A program made the translations under genes and the position numbers. Of a DNA stretch of 64,000 bases, positions 34,762-44,308 are shown piece after piece. Each line of letters opens with the position of its first letter. Positions within the stretch are counted from its first letter, which is position 1. Under the pieces are notes generated by a model. That model had not been told where the DNA came from. It was given only the letters and a program-made list of their open reading frames with translations, and did not search any database. Origin of the DNA: Afipia sp. OHSU_II-C1 (GTDB taxonomy: Bacteria; Pseudomonadota; Alphaproteobacteria; Rhizobiales; Xanthobacteraceae); contig NZ_APJI01000006.1 in NCBI RefSeq assembly GCF_000497575.1, forward strand, positions 1-64,000, read 5' to 3'.

Positions 34762-35381
34762 AAAGCGCGCGCCTGCATGACGATGGGCTGGTGCGCTGCC
34801 CATGGCCGGGCGAAGACCCGCTCTACATGGCCTATCACGACACCGAATGGGGCGTGCCGGACTACGACGACCGCGCGCTGTTCGAGAAACTGATCCTCGA
34901 CGGATTTCAGGCCGGGCTGTCGTGGATCACCATCCTGCGCAAGCGCGACAACTTCCGAAAGGCGTTCGACGATTTCGAGCCGTCGAAGATCGTGCGCTAC
35001 AGCGACAAGAAGATCGCCGCGCTGATGAATGACGCCGGGATCGTGCGCAACCGCGCCAAGATCGAAGGCACCGTCAACAGCGCCAAGGCCTATCTGAAGA
35101 TCATGGAGGAAGGTCCGGGTTTTTCCGCCTTCCTGTGGGACTTCGTCGACGGCAAGCCGAAGATCAACAATTTCAAGACCACGGCCTCGGTGCCTGCATC
35201 GACGCCTGTTTCCATCAAGATGTCGAAAGAGCTGGTCGCGCGCGGGTTCAAGTTCGTCGGACCGACCATCGTTTACGCCTTCATGCAGGCCACCGGCATG
35301 GTCAACGACCATCTCGTCGCGTGCCATTGCCACGAGACGTGCAGCAAGCTGAAGAAGCCGGTGCGCGTAAAGTCCAAATGA
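34758..35381 (+). CDS. tag: DNA-3-methyladenine glycosylase I
   Basis: A 207-residue base-excision repair glycosylase that removes 3-methyladenine. Conserved parts are RCPWPGEDPLYMAYHDTEWG (Cys and His zinc ligands), FEKLILDGFQAGLSWITIL, and the C-terminal HLVACHCHE with Cys and His. It starts inside the end of ygfZ (ATGA overlap) and overlaps the next gene the same way. Confidence 0.95.
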   Translation: MKSARLHDDGLVRCPWPGEDPLYMAYHDTEWGVPDYDDRALFEKLILDGFQAGLSWITILRKRDNFRKAFDDFEPSKIVRYSDKKIAALMNDAGIVRNRAKIEGTVNSAKAYLKIMEEGPGFSAFLWDFVDGKPKINNFKTTASVPASTPVSIKMSKELVARGFKFVGPTIVYAFMQATGMVNDHLVACHCHETCSKLKKPVRVKSK

Positions 35382-35992
35382 CCACGAAGAAACCATCCCC
35401 GTCCAAGGCGGGACGCGCCTGGCAGCGGATGCTGTCGGGCCGCCGTCTCGATCTGCTCGATCCCTCGCCGCTGGACATCGAGATCGAGGACATCGCGCAC
35501 GGCCTTGCACGGGTTGCGCGCTGGAACGGACAGACCCACGGTGCGCACATCTTCTCGGTGGCGCAGCACACGCTGCTGGTCGAGGCCGTGTTGCGTCAGC
35601 ATACCCCGCGCGTCGATCATCGTGTGCGGCTGGCGGCGATGCTGCACGACGCGCCGGAATACGTGATCGGCGACATGATCTCACCGTTCAAGGCGGTGAT
35701 CGGAGGATCATACAAGGTCGTCGAGAAGCGGCTGCTGTCGGCGATCCACATCCGCTTCGGCCTGCCCGCGACCCTGCCGGCCGAGATCGAGCAGCAGATC
35801 AAGGCCGCCGACATGGGCGCGGCCTATCTCGAAGCGACGCATCTTGCCGGCTTCGCGCAGGCCGAAGCCAAACGCCTGTTCGGCCGCGATCCCAAGCTGC
35901 CTGCGGCGACCGAAAAAGACTATGTGACGCCATGGTCGGCCGGGCGCGCCGAAAAGCAGTTTCTCGCGCGATTCAAGGCGCTGCTAGGCTGA
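35378..35992 (+). CDS. HD-domain phosphohydrolase (YfbR-like)
   Basis: A 204-residue metal-dependent phosphohydrolase of the HD superfamily. HGAHIFSVAQHTLL gives the first His near 55-61, and MLHDAPEYVIGDMISP supplies the HD pair near 89-90; a later Asp (AADMGAAYLEATH) completes the site. The group includes nucleoside 5'-monophosphate phosphatases. Start ATG 35378 overlaps the tag stop, so it is the third gene of the operon. Confidence 0.88.
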   Translation: MTTKKPSPSKAGRAWQRMLSGRRLDLLDPSPLDIEIEDIAHGLARVARWNGQTHGAHIFSVAQHTLLVEAVLRQHTPRVDHRVRLAAMLHDAPEYVIGDMISPFKAVIGGSYKVVEKRLLSAIHIRFGLPATLPAEIEQQIKAADMGAAYLEATHLAGFAQAEAKRLFGRDPKLPAATEKDYVTPWSAGRAEKQFLARFKALLG

Positions 35993-36013
35993 CCGCTTGC
36001 ATTCATGTTCACC

Positions 36014-36100
36014 GTCATGGCCGGGTTTATCCCCGGCCATCCACGTCTTGATCGCAGTGCAACGAAAGACGTGGATGCCCGGAACAAGGCCGGGCATGAC
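36014..36100. repeat. Palindromic intergenic repeat (GTCATG...CATGAC)
   Basis: An 87-bp imperfect palindrome: the GTCATGGCCGGG end pairs with CCGGGCATGAC, and CCACGTCTT pairs with AAGACGTGG nearer the centre. It follows the HD gene and could form a terminator-like hairpin in either direction. Confidence 0.75.
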
Positions 36101-36188
36101 GAACGAGAGATCAGCGGTTTCAATTCCAATCCTGTAATGGCGGTTTGGCGACAGCAGGCATATACTCGTGCGGAACATAAGGACCGCC

Positions 36189-36695
36189 ATGATTCACGTC
36201 TGCTCGCTTGCCGCCCTGCCCGCCACCGTCGAAGCCACCGGCGCGCAACACATCCTCACCGTGATGGCCAATGTCGCCCAGGTGGTGCGCCCGCCGTCGG
36301 TGCTGGAAGCCAATCATCTGCGCATCCAGATGGACGACATCAACGAGCCTGCACAGGGTTTCGTCGCGCCGTCGCATGAACATGTCGAACAGGCGCTGAC
36401 TTTCATCCGCAGGTGGGATCGCGCCGCGCCGATGGTCATTCACTGCTATGCCGGAATCAGCCGCTCCACCGCGAGCGCATTCATGGCGGCCTGCGCGCTC
36501 AATCCGCACCGGGATGAAACCTCCATCGCGCGGCAGATCCGCTCGGCATCGCCGAGCGCCTATCCGAACCGGCTGATCGTCACGCTGGCGGACGAGGTGC
36601 TCGGGCGCGACGGACGCATGGTCCGCGCGCTCGATGCCATGGGTCCGGGCAACATGACCATCGAGGGCCGGCCGTTCCGTGTGGACCTCGAATGA
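36189..36695 (+). CDS. Protein tyrosine phosphatase-like protein
   Basis: A 168-residue dual-specificity-like phosphatase. The P-loop is VIHCYAGISRSTAS, with nucleophile Cys86 and Arg92; a DD-containing loop IQMDDINEPAQG near 47-58 could supply the general acid. The substrate is unknown. The ATG at 36189 has AAGGA at a good distance and was preferred over GTG 36168. Confidence 0.88.
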   Translation: MIHVCSLAALPATVEATGAQHILTVMANVAQVVRPPSVLEANHLRIQMDDINEPAQGFVAPSHEHVEQALTFIRRWDRAAPMVIHCYAGISRSTASAFMAACALNPHRDETSIARQIRSASPSAYPNRLIVTLADEVLGRDGRMVRALDAMGPGNMTIEGRPFRVDLE

Positions 36696-36702
36696 GATCC
36701 CT

Positions 36703-36775
36703 CATTGCGAGCGAAGCGAAGCAATCCATAGCAACGGAAAGACTGGATTGCTTCGTCGCTGCGCTCCTCGCAATG
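36703..36775. repeat. Palindromic intergenic repeat (CATTGCGAGCGAAGCGAAG type)
   Basis: The left end CATTGCGAGCGAAGCGAAG and the right end CTTCGTCGCTGCGCTCCTCGCAATG are near inverse copies. The same family occurs at 55740-55792 and 63485-63564. Here it lies between the phosphatase gene and the NadQ-like gene. Confidence 0.8.
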
Positions 36776-36791
36776 ACGGGGCTTTTGCATC

Positions 36792-37790
36792 ATGAACGAT
36801 AAAGTCCTCACACCGATCGAGATCGGCCTGACGGCGGCCATCGTGTCGATCGACGGCAACGAACCGTCGATTCTGACCGCCTCCGGCGGCGACGGCGACG
36901 AGCTCGAAGGCTTGCCGTTCGGCCCGTTCGACGCGGTCGCTCATCGCACGCTGGAAATCGGCCTGCGCTCATGGGTGGAGGAGCAGACCGGCCTGCGCCT
37001 TGGCTATGTCGAACAGCTTTACACATTCGGCGACCGCGGCCGCCATGCCCAGCGCAGCGACACCGACGCCCATGTCGCCTCGGTCGGCTATCTCGCGCTG
37101 ACCCGCGCCGCAGACAGCACCTCGAAGCCGCAGGTGGCGGGCGCGACCTTCAAGCCATGGTACCGCTACTTTCCGTGGGAAGACTGGCGCGACGAGCGCC
37201 CGGCGATGATCGAGAAGGAGATCCTTCCCGCGCTTGAGGACTGGGCGGCGCAGTCCGAAAAGCCGGATACCGCCCGCGCGCTGGCACGCGGCGACCGCGT
37301 CCGGCTTTACTTCGGCACCCATGATTTTCATAGCGTTGGGGCGCAGTGGGATGAAGAGCGTGTGCTCGACCGCTATGAACTGCTCTACGAGGCCGGGCTG
37401 ATCGAGGAATCCCGCCGCGACGGGCGTCCCGCCGCACTGGCGCGCAAGACACTGCCGGCGCTCGGCTCGCCGATGCGGTTCGACCACCGCCGGATTCTCG
37501 CCACCGCCATCGCGCGGCTGCGCGCCAAGCTGAAATATCGCCCGGTGGTGTTTGAACTTCTGCCGCCGGAGTTCACACTAACCGAATTGCAGCGGACCGT
37601 GGAGGCCATCTCGGGGCGTCACTTGCACAAGCAGAATTTCCGCCGTCTGGTGGAGGCCGGTGCGCTGGTCGAACCGACCGGCGAAATGTCGACCCAGACC
37701 GGCGGACGCCCGGCGGCGCTGTTTCGTTTTCGTCGCGAAGTATTGCAGGAACGGCCCGCGCCCGGATTGCGGGTAAGGGGACGACGCTAG
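36792..37790 (+). CDS. nadQ: NadQ-type Nudix-HTH transcriptional regulator of NAD synthesis
   Basis: A 332-residue regulator. The N-terminal Nudix fold (about 1-150) keeps the overall pattern, but the catalytic box is altered (RSWVEEQTGL instead of REUxEExGU), as expected for an effector-sensing domain. The C-terminal winged-helix portion (about 255-320) has TLTELQRTVEAISGRHL and TGGRPAALFRFRREV. The fold is that of NrtR/COG4111 proteins, known in alphaproteobacteria as NadQ. nadA, nadB and nadC lie 7-11 kb away in this window, with matching operators upstream of nadA, which supports the name. Confidence 0.85.
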   Translation: MNDKVLTPIEIGLTAAIVSIDGNEPSILTASGGDGDELEGLPFGPFDAVAHRTLEIGLRSWVEEQTGLRLGYVEQLYTFGDRGRHAQRSDTDAHVASVGYLALTRAADSTSKPQVAGATFKPWYRYFPWEDWRDERPAMIEKEILPALEDWAAQSEKPDTARALARGDRVRLYFGTHDFHSVGAQWDEERVLDRYELLYEAGLIEESRRDGRPAALARKTLPALGSPMRFDHRRILATAIARLRAKLKYRPVVFELLPPEFTLTELQRTVEAISGRHLHKQNFRRLVEAGALVEPTGEMSTQTGGRPAALFRFRREVLQERPAPGLRVRGRR

Positions 37791-37832
37791 AATGAGGTGA
37801 GAATGGGGAGCCAGAGCGCGGCATCGGTACAG

Positions 37833-37943
37833 CCTCACCTCTCCCGTGGGGAGAGGTCGACGCGCGAAGCGCGGCGGGTGAGGGCGTACGCTCTCACGAC
37901 AGATTCTACGCCCTCACCCCAACCCTCTCCCCACGGGAGAGGG
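37833..37943. repeat. Palindromic repeat (CTCTCCCC/GGGGAGAG type)
   Basis: Two hairpin units face each other: CTCTCCCGTGGGGAGAG on the left and CTCTCCCCACGGGAGAG on the right, joined by GGGTGAGGG/CCCTCACCC arms. It lies between nadQ and the DUF2339 gene. Related copies are at 45689-45800 and, more distantly, 48341-48478. Confidence 0.8.
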
Positions 37944-38082
37944 AGCCCCGCCACACCAGTATCGACACAGGCATTCCAATTCAAACGGATCAGTCCCCAG
38001 AAGTTGATAGGCCACTAAGCGGCAAAGAATTTTTCGCGCGATCCGAAAGCCCTCGCTGAGGCGGATCGCGCAAGGAGGATCG

Positions 38083-40764
38083 ATGGAATTTATTGCGCTC
38101 GTTCTTGCCATCATCGCGATCGGCATTGCCCGCAACGTGACCATGCGCTCGAAAGAAATGGAGGCGCGGCTGTCCCTGCTCGAAGCCTCGCTCGCGGGCG
38201 GCGCGCGTCCATCGACAATCAGAACGGATGCGCCGATCGCTCCGCCGATCGTGCCCGAAACGGCAACGCCTGAATCAGCCGAACGGGCCGCGTCGACTCC
38301 GCCGCCGCTGCCGCCAGCCGGATCGCGCTATCGGGAGACGGTGGACGGCGACATTCCTGAAACACCCGCTGAACCTGCCGCACAGGCTGGCCCCGGCTTC
38401 GAGGAGCGCATCGGCACCCGCTGGGTGGTCTGGGTCGGCGGACTGACGCTCGCGCTCGGCGGCGTCTTCCTGGTCAAGTATTCCATCGAAGCCGGACTGC
38501 TCGGCCCCGAGGTGCGTGTGCTGCTCGGCGGCCTGTTCGCGCTCGGCCTGCTCGCCGTCGGTGAGTTCGCACGGCGCAAGGAGAGCCTGTCGTCGATCGC
38601 ACCGCTGCCGATTGCCAACATCCCGGCGATCCTGACCGCAGCCGGAACGGCGGTCGCATTCGCCACCGTTTATGCATCCTACGCGCTCTACGGTTTTCTC
38701 GCACCTCCTGTCGCCTTCGTCCTGCTCGGCGCGGTCGCGCTCGGCACCCTCGCCGCCGCGCTCTTGCACGGCCCGGCGCTTGCTGGCCTCGGCGTTGTCG
38801 GCGCGTTCGTGACGCCGGTGCTGGTGGCGTCGGACAAGACGGACTACTGGGCGCTCTATATCTATATCTCCATCGTCACTGCAGCCGCCTTCGGCCTTGC
38901 ACGCATTCGCCTGTGGCGCTGGCTGGCCGTCACCACGATTGTTTTCGGCGCGCTCTGGATGCTGTTCGACATCGCACGTGCCAATACGCTTGGCCCGCAT
39001 GCGTTCGATATGATTGTGAGCTTCGCACTGGCCGCGGTGCTGGTGGTCGCAGGATTCATGTTCGGCCCGTCGGCGGATCAAGGCCAGGTCGAGCCTGTAT
39101 CGTCGATATCGCTCGCGGTGTTCCTGTTCGGCGCCACGGCGCTGGTGCTCGGCCACAATCACGCCGATGCGGCGATGATCGTGTTCGCGCTGCTGGTCGC
39201 GGCGACTTTCGCGATTGCATGGCGGGCGGAGAGCGCGACCGGCACGATCGGCGCCGCCGCGCTGTTCGTCTTCGCGGTGTTTGCCGAATGGGCGATCCGC
39301 GCCAATCCAGAACTCACCGTAATGCCCGGCGGCGCAATGCCCGGCATCGGCACGCGCGCCGACGAAGGCTCGATCAGCATGCATCTCATCGCGGCGGCGG
39401 GTTTCGGCGCAGCGTTTGGCGCAGCGGGTTTCCTGGCGCAGGGCCGCTCCGTCAGCGCGATCATTCCGGTGATCTGGGCGGCGGCCGGCGTGTTCACACC
39501 GCTGGCACTGCTGGTCGCTCTTTACGCGCGCATCGCGCATCTGGATCGGTCGATCCCGTTCGCGATCATCGCCATTGCAGTCGCCGGCGCATTCGCCGCG
39601 GCGACCGAACTCCTGACCAAGCGCGATACGCGTCCCGGCCAGATGATTGCAACCGCCCTGTTCGCCACCGGCACGCTGGCAGCGCTGGCGCTGGCGTTTA
39701 CGTTCGCGCTGGAAAAAGGCTGGCTCACCATCGCGCTCGCGCTGATGTCGCTCGGCACCGCATGGATCTCCATGAAGCGGCCGATTCCGTTCCTGCGCTC
39801 GCTTGCCGCGATCCTCGCCGGCATCGTGGTGCTGCGGACCGGCCACGATCCACGCATCGTGGGCAATGACCTCGGCACCACGCCGATCTTCAACTGGCTG
39901 CTGCTTGGCTATGGCATTCCGGCGGCCTCATTCTGGCTCGGCTCTTACTTCCTGCGCCGCCGCGGCGACGATGGCCCGCTGCGCAGCCTAGAAGCCGCCG
40001 CGATCCTGTTCACGGTGCTGCTCGCCTTCACCGAAATCCGCCACTATATCAACAACGGCAACATCTACAGCCGGTCGTCGGATCTGATCGAGATCGGCCT
40101 GCAGGTCTGCGTCGCACTGGCGATGGCGATCGGACTGGAGCGGCTGCGCATCCGCACTGGCAGCGTCATCCACAACGCGGGCGCGCTGCTGCTGACATGG
40201 TTCGCGGGCCTCGCAATTCTGTTCGGATTGTTCTTCATCGCGAACCCGGCGATCTGGAAGATCGAGATCGCAGGCACGTTCATCAATCCGCTGATCCTCG
40301 GCTACGCGCTTCCGGCGATCCTCGCGCTGCTGCTGTCCTATGCCGTGGCCGGACGCCGCGCGGCGGCCTATACCAACACCATCGCGGCCGGTTCGCTCGT
40401 TCTTGCCCTGGCCTGGATCACGCTGGAGATCCGCCGCCTCTATCACGGGCCGTTCCTGGACAGCTTCCGCACCTTCGACGCCGAGCAGTACACCTATTCG
40501 GTGGCGTGGCTGGTGTTCGGCGTGGTGCTGCTGGGCATTGGCCTGCTGCTGCCGTCGCAGCGCGCGCGCCTTGCGTCGGCTGTCATGATCGGCGTCACCG
40601 TGCTCAAGGTGTTCCTGATCGACATGTCGAACCTGACCGGCGCCTACCGCGCGTTCTCGTTCATCGGTCTCGGCCTTGTTCTGGTCGCGATCGGGTGGCT
40701 GTACCAGCGTATCCTGTTCAGGCAGACGCGGCCGCCTGCGCAGGAGCCGGCTGCCGGTGCCTGA
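38083..40764 (+). CDS. DUF2339 large polytopic membrane protein
   Basis: An 893-residue inner-membrane protein with more than 20 hydrophobic helices after a short cytoplasmic coiled-coil/Pro-rich N-terminus (residues 1-105). It carries the family hallmark EERIGTRWVVWVGGLTLALGG (two adjacent motifs near 108-128) and ends in FLIDMSNLTGAYRAFSFIGLG, typical of DUF2339. The family function is unknown. The ATG at 38083 has AAGGAGG 6-12 bp upstream. Confidence 0.9.
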   Translation: MEFIALVLAIIAIGIARNVTMRSKEMEARLSLLEASLAGGARPSTIRTDAPIAPPIVPETATPESAERAASTPPPLPPAGSRYRETVDGDIPETPAEPAAQAGPGFEERIGTRWVVWVGGLTLALGGVFLVKYSIEAGLLGPEVRVLLGGLFALGLLAVGEFARRKESLSSIAPLPIANIPAILTAAGTAVAFATVYASYALYGFLAPPVAFVLLGAVALGTLAAALLHGPALAGLGVVGAFVTPVLVASDKTDYWALYIYISIVTAAAFGLARIRLWRWLAVTTIVFGALWMLFDIARANTLGPHAFDMIVSFALAAVLVVAGFMFGPSADQGQVEPVSSISLAVFLFGATALVLGHNHADAAMIVFALLVAATFAIAWRAESATGTIGAAALFVFAVFAEWAIRANPELTVMPGGAMPGIGTRADEGSISMHLIAAAGFGAAFGAAGFLAQGRSVSAIIPVIWAAAGVFTPLALLVALYARIAHLDRSIPFAIIAIAVAGAFAAATELLTKRDTRPGQMIATALFATGTLAALALAFTFALEKGWLTIALALMSLGTAWISMKRPIPFLRSLAAILAGIVVLRTGHDPRIVGNDLGTTPIFNWLLLGYGIPAASFWLGSYFLRRRGDDGPLRSLEAAAILFTVLLAFTEIRHYINNGNIYSRSSDLIEIGLQVCVALAMAIGLERLRIRTGSVIHNAGALLLTWFAGLAILFGLFFIANPAIWKIEIAGTFINPLILGYALPAILALLLSYAVAGRRAAAYTNTIAAGSLVLALAWITLEIRRLYHGPFLDSFRTFDAEQYTYSVAWLVFGVVLLGIGLLLPSQRARLASAVMIGVTVLKVFLIDMSNLTGAYRAFSFIGLGLVLVAIGWLYQRILFRQTRPPAQEPAAGA

Positions 40765-40808
40765 CCATGCTCTTTGCGGTTTAGAGAGCCAAGGCTTAGA
40801 TAGAAGGT

Positions 40809-41384
40809 ATGGCAAGACCCCGTACCTTCGATCCCGATGACGTTCTGGATATCGCGCGCGACATTTTCTGGCGCAAAGGTTTCCGCGGCACATCGCTTGA
40901 AGACATCACCGCCGAGAGCGGACTGACCAAGCCCAGTCTCTACGCGGCTTTCGGGGACAAGAACGGACTGTTCCTGAAAGTGCTCGACCGCTATCACGAC
41001 AGGCTGATCGTGCGGGCCGAAAAGGCGCTGGCGCAGGGACCATCCGCGCGCGAGGCGATCTCGAAATGGCTGGACAGCTTCGTGCCATCCTGTTCGGGCA
41101 GCAAGGGCACGCGGGGCTGCCTTTCGATCAATACAGCGTCGGAAGGTCTGACCGATCACACCGACGTGGTTGCGAGCATCGGCCGTTTCAACGGGCGGCT
41201 CGAACACCTGATCCAGCAGCGCCTCGAGGCCGGCCGCGCTGAATTTTCCAGAGATTTCAATCCGAAGACCGCGACATACTTCGTGATGACCGTTTATCAC
41301 GGGCTGATGGCGATGGCCCGTCAGGCGCCGAGCGCGGCCAATGTCAGAGCAGCCATCCAGACTGCGATGTCGTCGCTCGCTTGA
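40809..41384 (+). CDS. TetR/AcrR-family transcriptional regulator
   Basis: A 191-residue repressor. The HTH is TSLEDITAESGLTKPSLYAAFGDKNGLF (two motifs, about 29-56). The C-terminal ligand domain contains a cysteine-bearing SGSKGTRGCLSINTASE loop near 95-110, found in regulators that sense electrophiles or acrylate-like molecules. It sits 63 bp upstream of an MDR oxidoreductase, and a 32-bp inverted repeat between them is its probable operator. Confidence 0.9.
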   Translation: MARPRTFDPDDVLDIARDIFWRKGFRGTSLEDITAESGLTKPSLYAAFGDKNGLFLKVLDRYHDRLIVRAEKALAQGPSAREAISKWLDSFVPSCSGSKGTRGCLSINTASEGLTDHTDVVASIGRFNGRLEHLIQQRLEAGRAEFSRDFNPKTATYFVMTVYHGLMAMARQAPSAANVRAAIQTAMSSLA

Positions 41385-41392
41385 CTCGCCGA

Positions 41393-41424
41393 CTTCATTA
41401 TATACTTTGAAGTACATAATGAAG
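41393..41424. promoter_or_regulatory. Candidate TetR operator upstream of the MDR gene
   Basis: Thirteen-bp arms CTTCATTATATAC and GTACATAATGAAG match at 12 of 13 positions around a 6-nt TTTGAA centre. It lies between the TetR-type regulator stop (41384) and the oxidoreductase start (41448). Confidence 0.7.
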
Positions 41425-41447
41425 TTGACAGATCGAGGAGACCATCC

Positions 41448-42422
41448 GTGAAAGCCATTCAGCTCCAGGCATTCGGCAACCCCGCCGAAGCCGTGAAACT
41501 CGCCGACATTCCCGATGTGGGAGATCCCGCTTCAAATGAAGTGATCGCGGCCGTCGAAGCCTCCCCGATCAACGCCACCGATCTTTTGATCATGGCGGGA
41601 CGCTACGGATATCTGCCGCCGCTGCCGGCCGTCATGGGCGTCGAAGGTGTCGCGCGCGTGATTGCCGTCGGCTCGAACGTCAAGCACCTCAAGGAAGGCG
41701 ACCGGACTCTCATTCCGTGGCTGCAGCCGACATGGACCGAGCGGGTCAAGCTGTCGGCGTCATGGCTGCGTCCGTTGCCGAAGGCCGATATCCAGCAGTT
41801 GTCGATGCTCGGCATCAATCCTGCGACGGCCTATTTGCTGCTGACCGATATCGTCAAGGTACCGCGCGGCGGCTGGGTGATTCAGAACGGCGCGAATTCG
41901 TCCACGGCGCGCGCGCTGATTCCGATCGCGAAATCTCTCGGCATCAAGACGGTGAACGTGGTCCGGCGGCCTGAGGTCGTCGACGAGATCAAGGCGCTCG
42001 GCGGCGACGTCGTGCTGGTCGATGGGCCGGATCTGGCAAAGCGTGTGGCAGCCGAGACCGGCAAGGCGCCGATTCCGCTGGCCATCGACATGGTCGCCGA
42101 TACCTCGACCGCCAATCTCATGAACTGCCTTGCGCCGGACGGCGTGCTGGTTTTCTACAGCGCGATGAGTGGCAAGCCGTTTGTCGGCCCCGCCCAGCCG
42201 ATGATCTTCAAGAACATTTCGCTGCGCGGATTCTGGCTCGGCCACTGGTTCAAGACCGCAACCGACGACAAGCTGGTGCCCATGTACGAGCATCTGGCGG
42301 GCATGATCGCTTCTGGCGCCATCACGGCACCCGTCGCCGCCACCTACAGCTTCGACAAGTTTCCGGAAGCCATCGCGAAAGCCGCGAAGTTCAGCGGCAA
42401 GATCATCCTCACACCGAACTGA
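41448..42422 (+). CDS. Zinc-containing/MDR-family alcohol dehydrogenase or quinone reductase
   Basis: A 324-residue medium-chain reductase. The GroES-like half holds EASPINATDLLIMAGRYG; the Rossmann half holds QNGANSSTARALIPIAKSLG in place of the usual GGVG dinucleotide motif. It lacks a structural zinc Cys cluster, so it is closer to enoyl-reductase/quinone-oxidoreductase types. Control by the upstream TetR regulator suggests an inducible detoxification role, which is inference. Confidence 0.85.
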   Translation: MKAIQLQAFGNPAEAVKLADIPDVGDPASNEVIAAVEASPINATDLLIMAGRYGYLPPLPAVMGVEGVARVIAVGSNVKHLKEGDRTLIPWLQPTWTERVKLSASWLRPLPKADIQQLSMLGINPATAYLLLTDIVKVPRGGWVIQNGANSSTARALIPIAKSLGIKTVNVVRRPEVVDEIKALGGDVVLVDGPDLAKRVAAETGKAPIPLAIDMVADTSTANLMNCLAPDGVLVFYSAMSGKPFVGPAQPMIFKNISLRGFWLGHWFKTATDDKLVPMYEHLAGMIASGAITAPVAATYSFDKFPEAIAKAAKFSGKIILTPN

Positions 42423-42429
42423 AGACCAT

Positions 42430-42452
42430 GATGCCGCGCTCAGCGCGGCATC
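42430..42452. terminator. GC-rich hairpin between convergent genes
   Basis: Ten-bp perfect arms GATGCCGCGC and GCGCGGCATC with a TCA loop, located between the stop codons of the MDR gene and the exported hypothetical gene. There is no T-run, so it is terminator-like but not a classical intrinsic terminator. Confidence 0.45.
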
Positions 42453-42454
42453 GC

Positions 42455-42997
42455 TTACTCGCTGGCGGAGCGGCGCAGCTCAAGCGCCGGTTCGCTGCGA
42501 ACCGAAGCCGGACGCACCTCGGCACGCGGGGTTGCATCCGCCGACTGGGTCACACCGGGCGCACGCAGCGAGCGCGGACGCGAGATCGAGCGCGCGAGGA
42601 ACACGCGCGCATTGCCGTGCTTGCGGAAATCGCAATAGGCGAAGCCCATGCCCGACACGGAGCCGCGGAAGCTGACATTGTCGGTCTTGTTCAGGTTGAA
42701 GCACGGCTCGAAGGGAATGCCCTTGATCGATGCGCAGATCTGCTGGCCGCGCACCTGAAGCGTGTTGGACGGCAGCCGCATGTGACGGGTCTCGCCGGCA
42801 CCGCTGAACTGCACCGCGCCTGCCGCCGCGCCGTCATTGGTGATCTTGCCGACGCCCTTGGTGCCGTCGAAGCAGGTGAAGGCGAACATCTTGTTCGCCA
42901 CGAACTTGCGCGCTTCGTCCGCGTTCAGGGTTTCAGCGAACACCGGCGCTGCAACCGAACCGGCAAGCAGGGCTCCAAGAACGATGCGCACGAGCAT
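42455..42997 (-). CDS. Exported hypothetical protein
   Basis: A 180-residue protein with a clear signal peptide (residues 1-21, MLVRIVLGALLAGSVAAPVFA). The mature part has FVANKMFAFTCFDGTKGVGKI and paired cysteines (CASIKGIPFEPC) that may form a disulfide. A low-complexity Arg/Ser/Pro tail follows. The family is not recognised, and the location is probably periplasmic. Confidence 0.75.
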   Translation of the reverse strand: MLVRIVLGALLAGSVAAPVFAETLNADEARKFVANKMFAFTCFDGTKGVGKITNDGAAAGAVQFSGAGETRHMRLPSNTLQVRGQQICASIKGIPFEPCFNLNKTDNVSFRGSVSGMGFAYCDFRKHGNARVFLARSISRPRSLRAPGVTQSADATPRAEVRPASVRSEPALELRRSASE

Positions 42998-43137
42998 GCG
43001 GACTACTCCAACTGACTGAACTGCGGATCATGAAAACCCACCGGGCCGAGCGCCCGGCGGTTTACCCCTTAACCCGCTGATTACCATACCAACCATGGCA
43101 ACATTGGAGCACCATGGTTTGTAAAGTCTGAACATCC

Positions 43138-44124
43138 TCAGGAAATTCTCACCACCGTTCGGCCGCGAAGCTGGCCGGCGAGAATTTTCGGGCCAGCGTC
43201 GAAGACATCGGCAAGACCGATTTCCTTAGTCATTTCAGCAAGTTTGGCATGATCGAGGTCCTTCGCCAGGCGCTCCCAGGCAGCCTTGCGCGGGCCAATC
43301 GGACACATCACGGAATCGATGCCCAAAAGGCACACCCCGCGCAAAATGAATGGAGCGACCGACGACGGCAGATCCATACCGCCGGCAAGACCGCATGCGG
43401 CGATGGCGCCGCCGTACTTCGTCATCGAGAGCAGATTCGCCAGCGTGGTCGATCCGACGCTGTCGATGCCGCCGGCCCAGCGCTCCTTGCCGAGCGGCTT
43501 GCCCGGTGCCGACAACTCGTTGCGGTCGATGATCTCGGTTGCGCCAAGGCCGCGCAGGTAGTCATGCTCGGCAGCGCGTCCGGTCGATGCGATGACCTGG
43601 AAGCCGAGCTTGGAGAGCAGCGCCACCGCGACCGATCCGACGCCACCGGCTGCGCCGGTGACGATCACCGGGCCGTCCTTCGGTGTGAGGCCGTGCTTCT
43701 CCAGCGCCAGCACCGACAGCATCGCGGTGAAGCCCGCGGTGCCGATCGCCATCGCTTCGCGCGTGGTCATGCCGTCCGGCAAACGCACCAGCCAGTCACC
43801 CTTGACCCGCGCCTTCTCGGCGTAGGCGCCGAGATGAGTTTCACCGAGACCCCAGCCCGTCGAGACGACCTTGTCGCCGGCCTTCCAGCCCGCATGCGAT
43901 GACGCCAGAACCGTGCCCGCGAAATCGACACCGGCGATCATCGGAAAGCGGCGCACCACCGGCGACTTGCCGGTGATCGCGAGTCCGTCCTTGTAGTTCA
44001 CGGTGGACCATTCGACCGCGACGGTGACGTCGCCGTCCATCAGTTCCGCCTCGTCGAACTGCGTCAGCGCCGCCGTGGTGCCCTTTTCAGCCTTGTCGAT
44101 TCTGACTGCCTTGAACGTTGCCAA
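43138..44124 (-). CDS. acuI: Acrylyl-CoA reductase-like MDR oxidoreductase (AcuI/YhdH)
   Basis: A 328-residue NADPH-dependent reductase of the YhdH/AcuI group, which reduces acrylyl-CoA and other toxic enoyl compounds. It shows [49 protein letters not shown] and a C-terminal [18 protein letters not shown]. The start TTG at 44124 has GGAGAG 6-11 bp upstream. It is divergent from nadA, with 420 bp between. Confidence 0.85.
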   Translation of the reverse strand: MATFKAVRIDKAEKGTTAALTQFDEAELMDGDVTVAVEWSTVNYKDGLAITGKSPVVRRFPMIAGVDFAGTVLASSHAGWKAGDKVVSTGWGLGETHLGAYAEKARVKGDWLVRLPDGMTTREAMAIGTAGFTAMLSVLALEKHGLTPKDGPVIVTGAAGGVGSVAVALLSKLGFQVIASTGRAAEHDYLRGLGATEIIDRNELSAPGKPLGKERWAGGIDSVGSTTLANLLSMTKYGGAIAACGLAGGMDLPSSVAPFILRGVCLLGIDSVMCPIGPRKAAWERLAKDLDHAKLAEMTKEIGLADVFDAGPKILAGQLRGRTVVRIS

Positions 44125-44308
44125 CTTTTCTCTCCGTCTTTTCTTGTGCGGTTGAAATCCGGCCCCCTGATTGGCGGCTCCGGTCCGCTTTGCCAAGCCC
44201 CTTCCGGCGTGATCCGCGAGAAGCGGGAAGCGGTTTTCGGCGAAGATCGTGCCCGCAGCGAAAATAAGTCCGCAGCCACCGTCACATCGCTGAGCGGCCC
44301 GCGGACGC

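Noticed and set aside
32404-34803. A 799-codon open frame suggesting a dihydroorotase fusion
   Set aside because: The N-terminal 355 codons are antisense to ygfZ and have no family resemblance. The last 444 codons are a complete dihydroorotase.
34467-35684. A 405-codon minus-strand frame across ygfZ-tag-HD
   Set aside because: It lies antisense to three well-supported coupled genes and is Arg/Ser-rich.
38275-39846. A 523-codon minus-strand frame inside the DUF2339 gene
   Set aside because: It is a shadow frame created by high G+C codon bias; Arg/Asp/Gln-rich, no ribosome site, no family.
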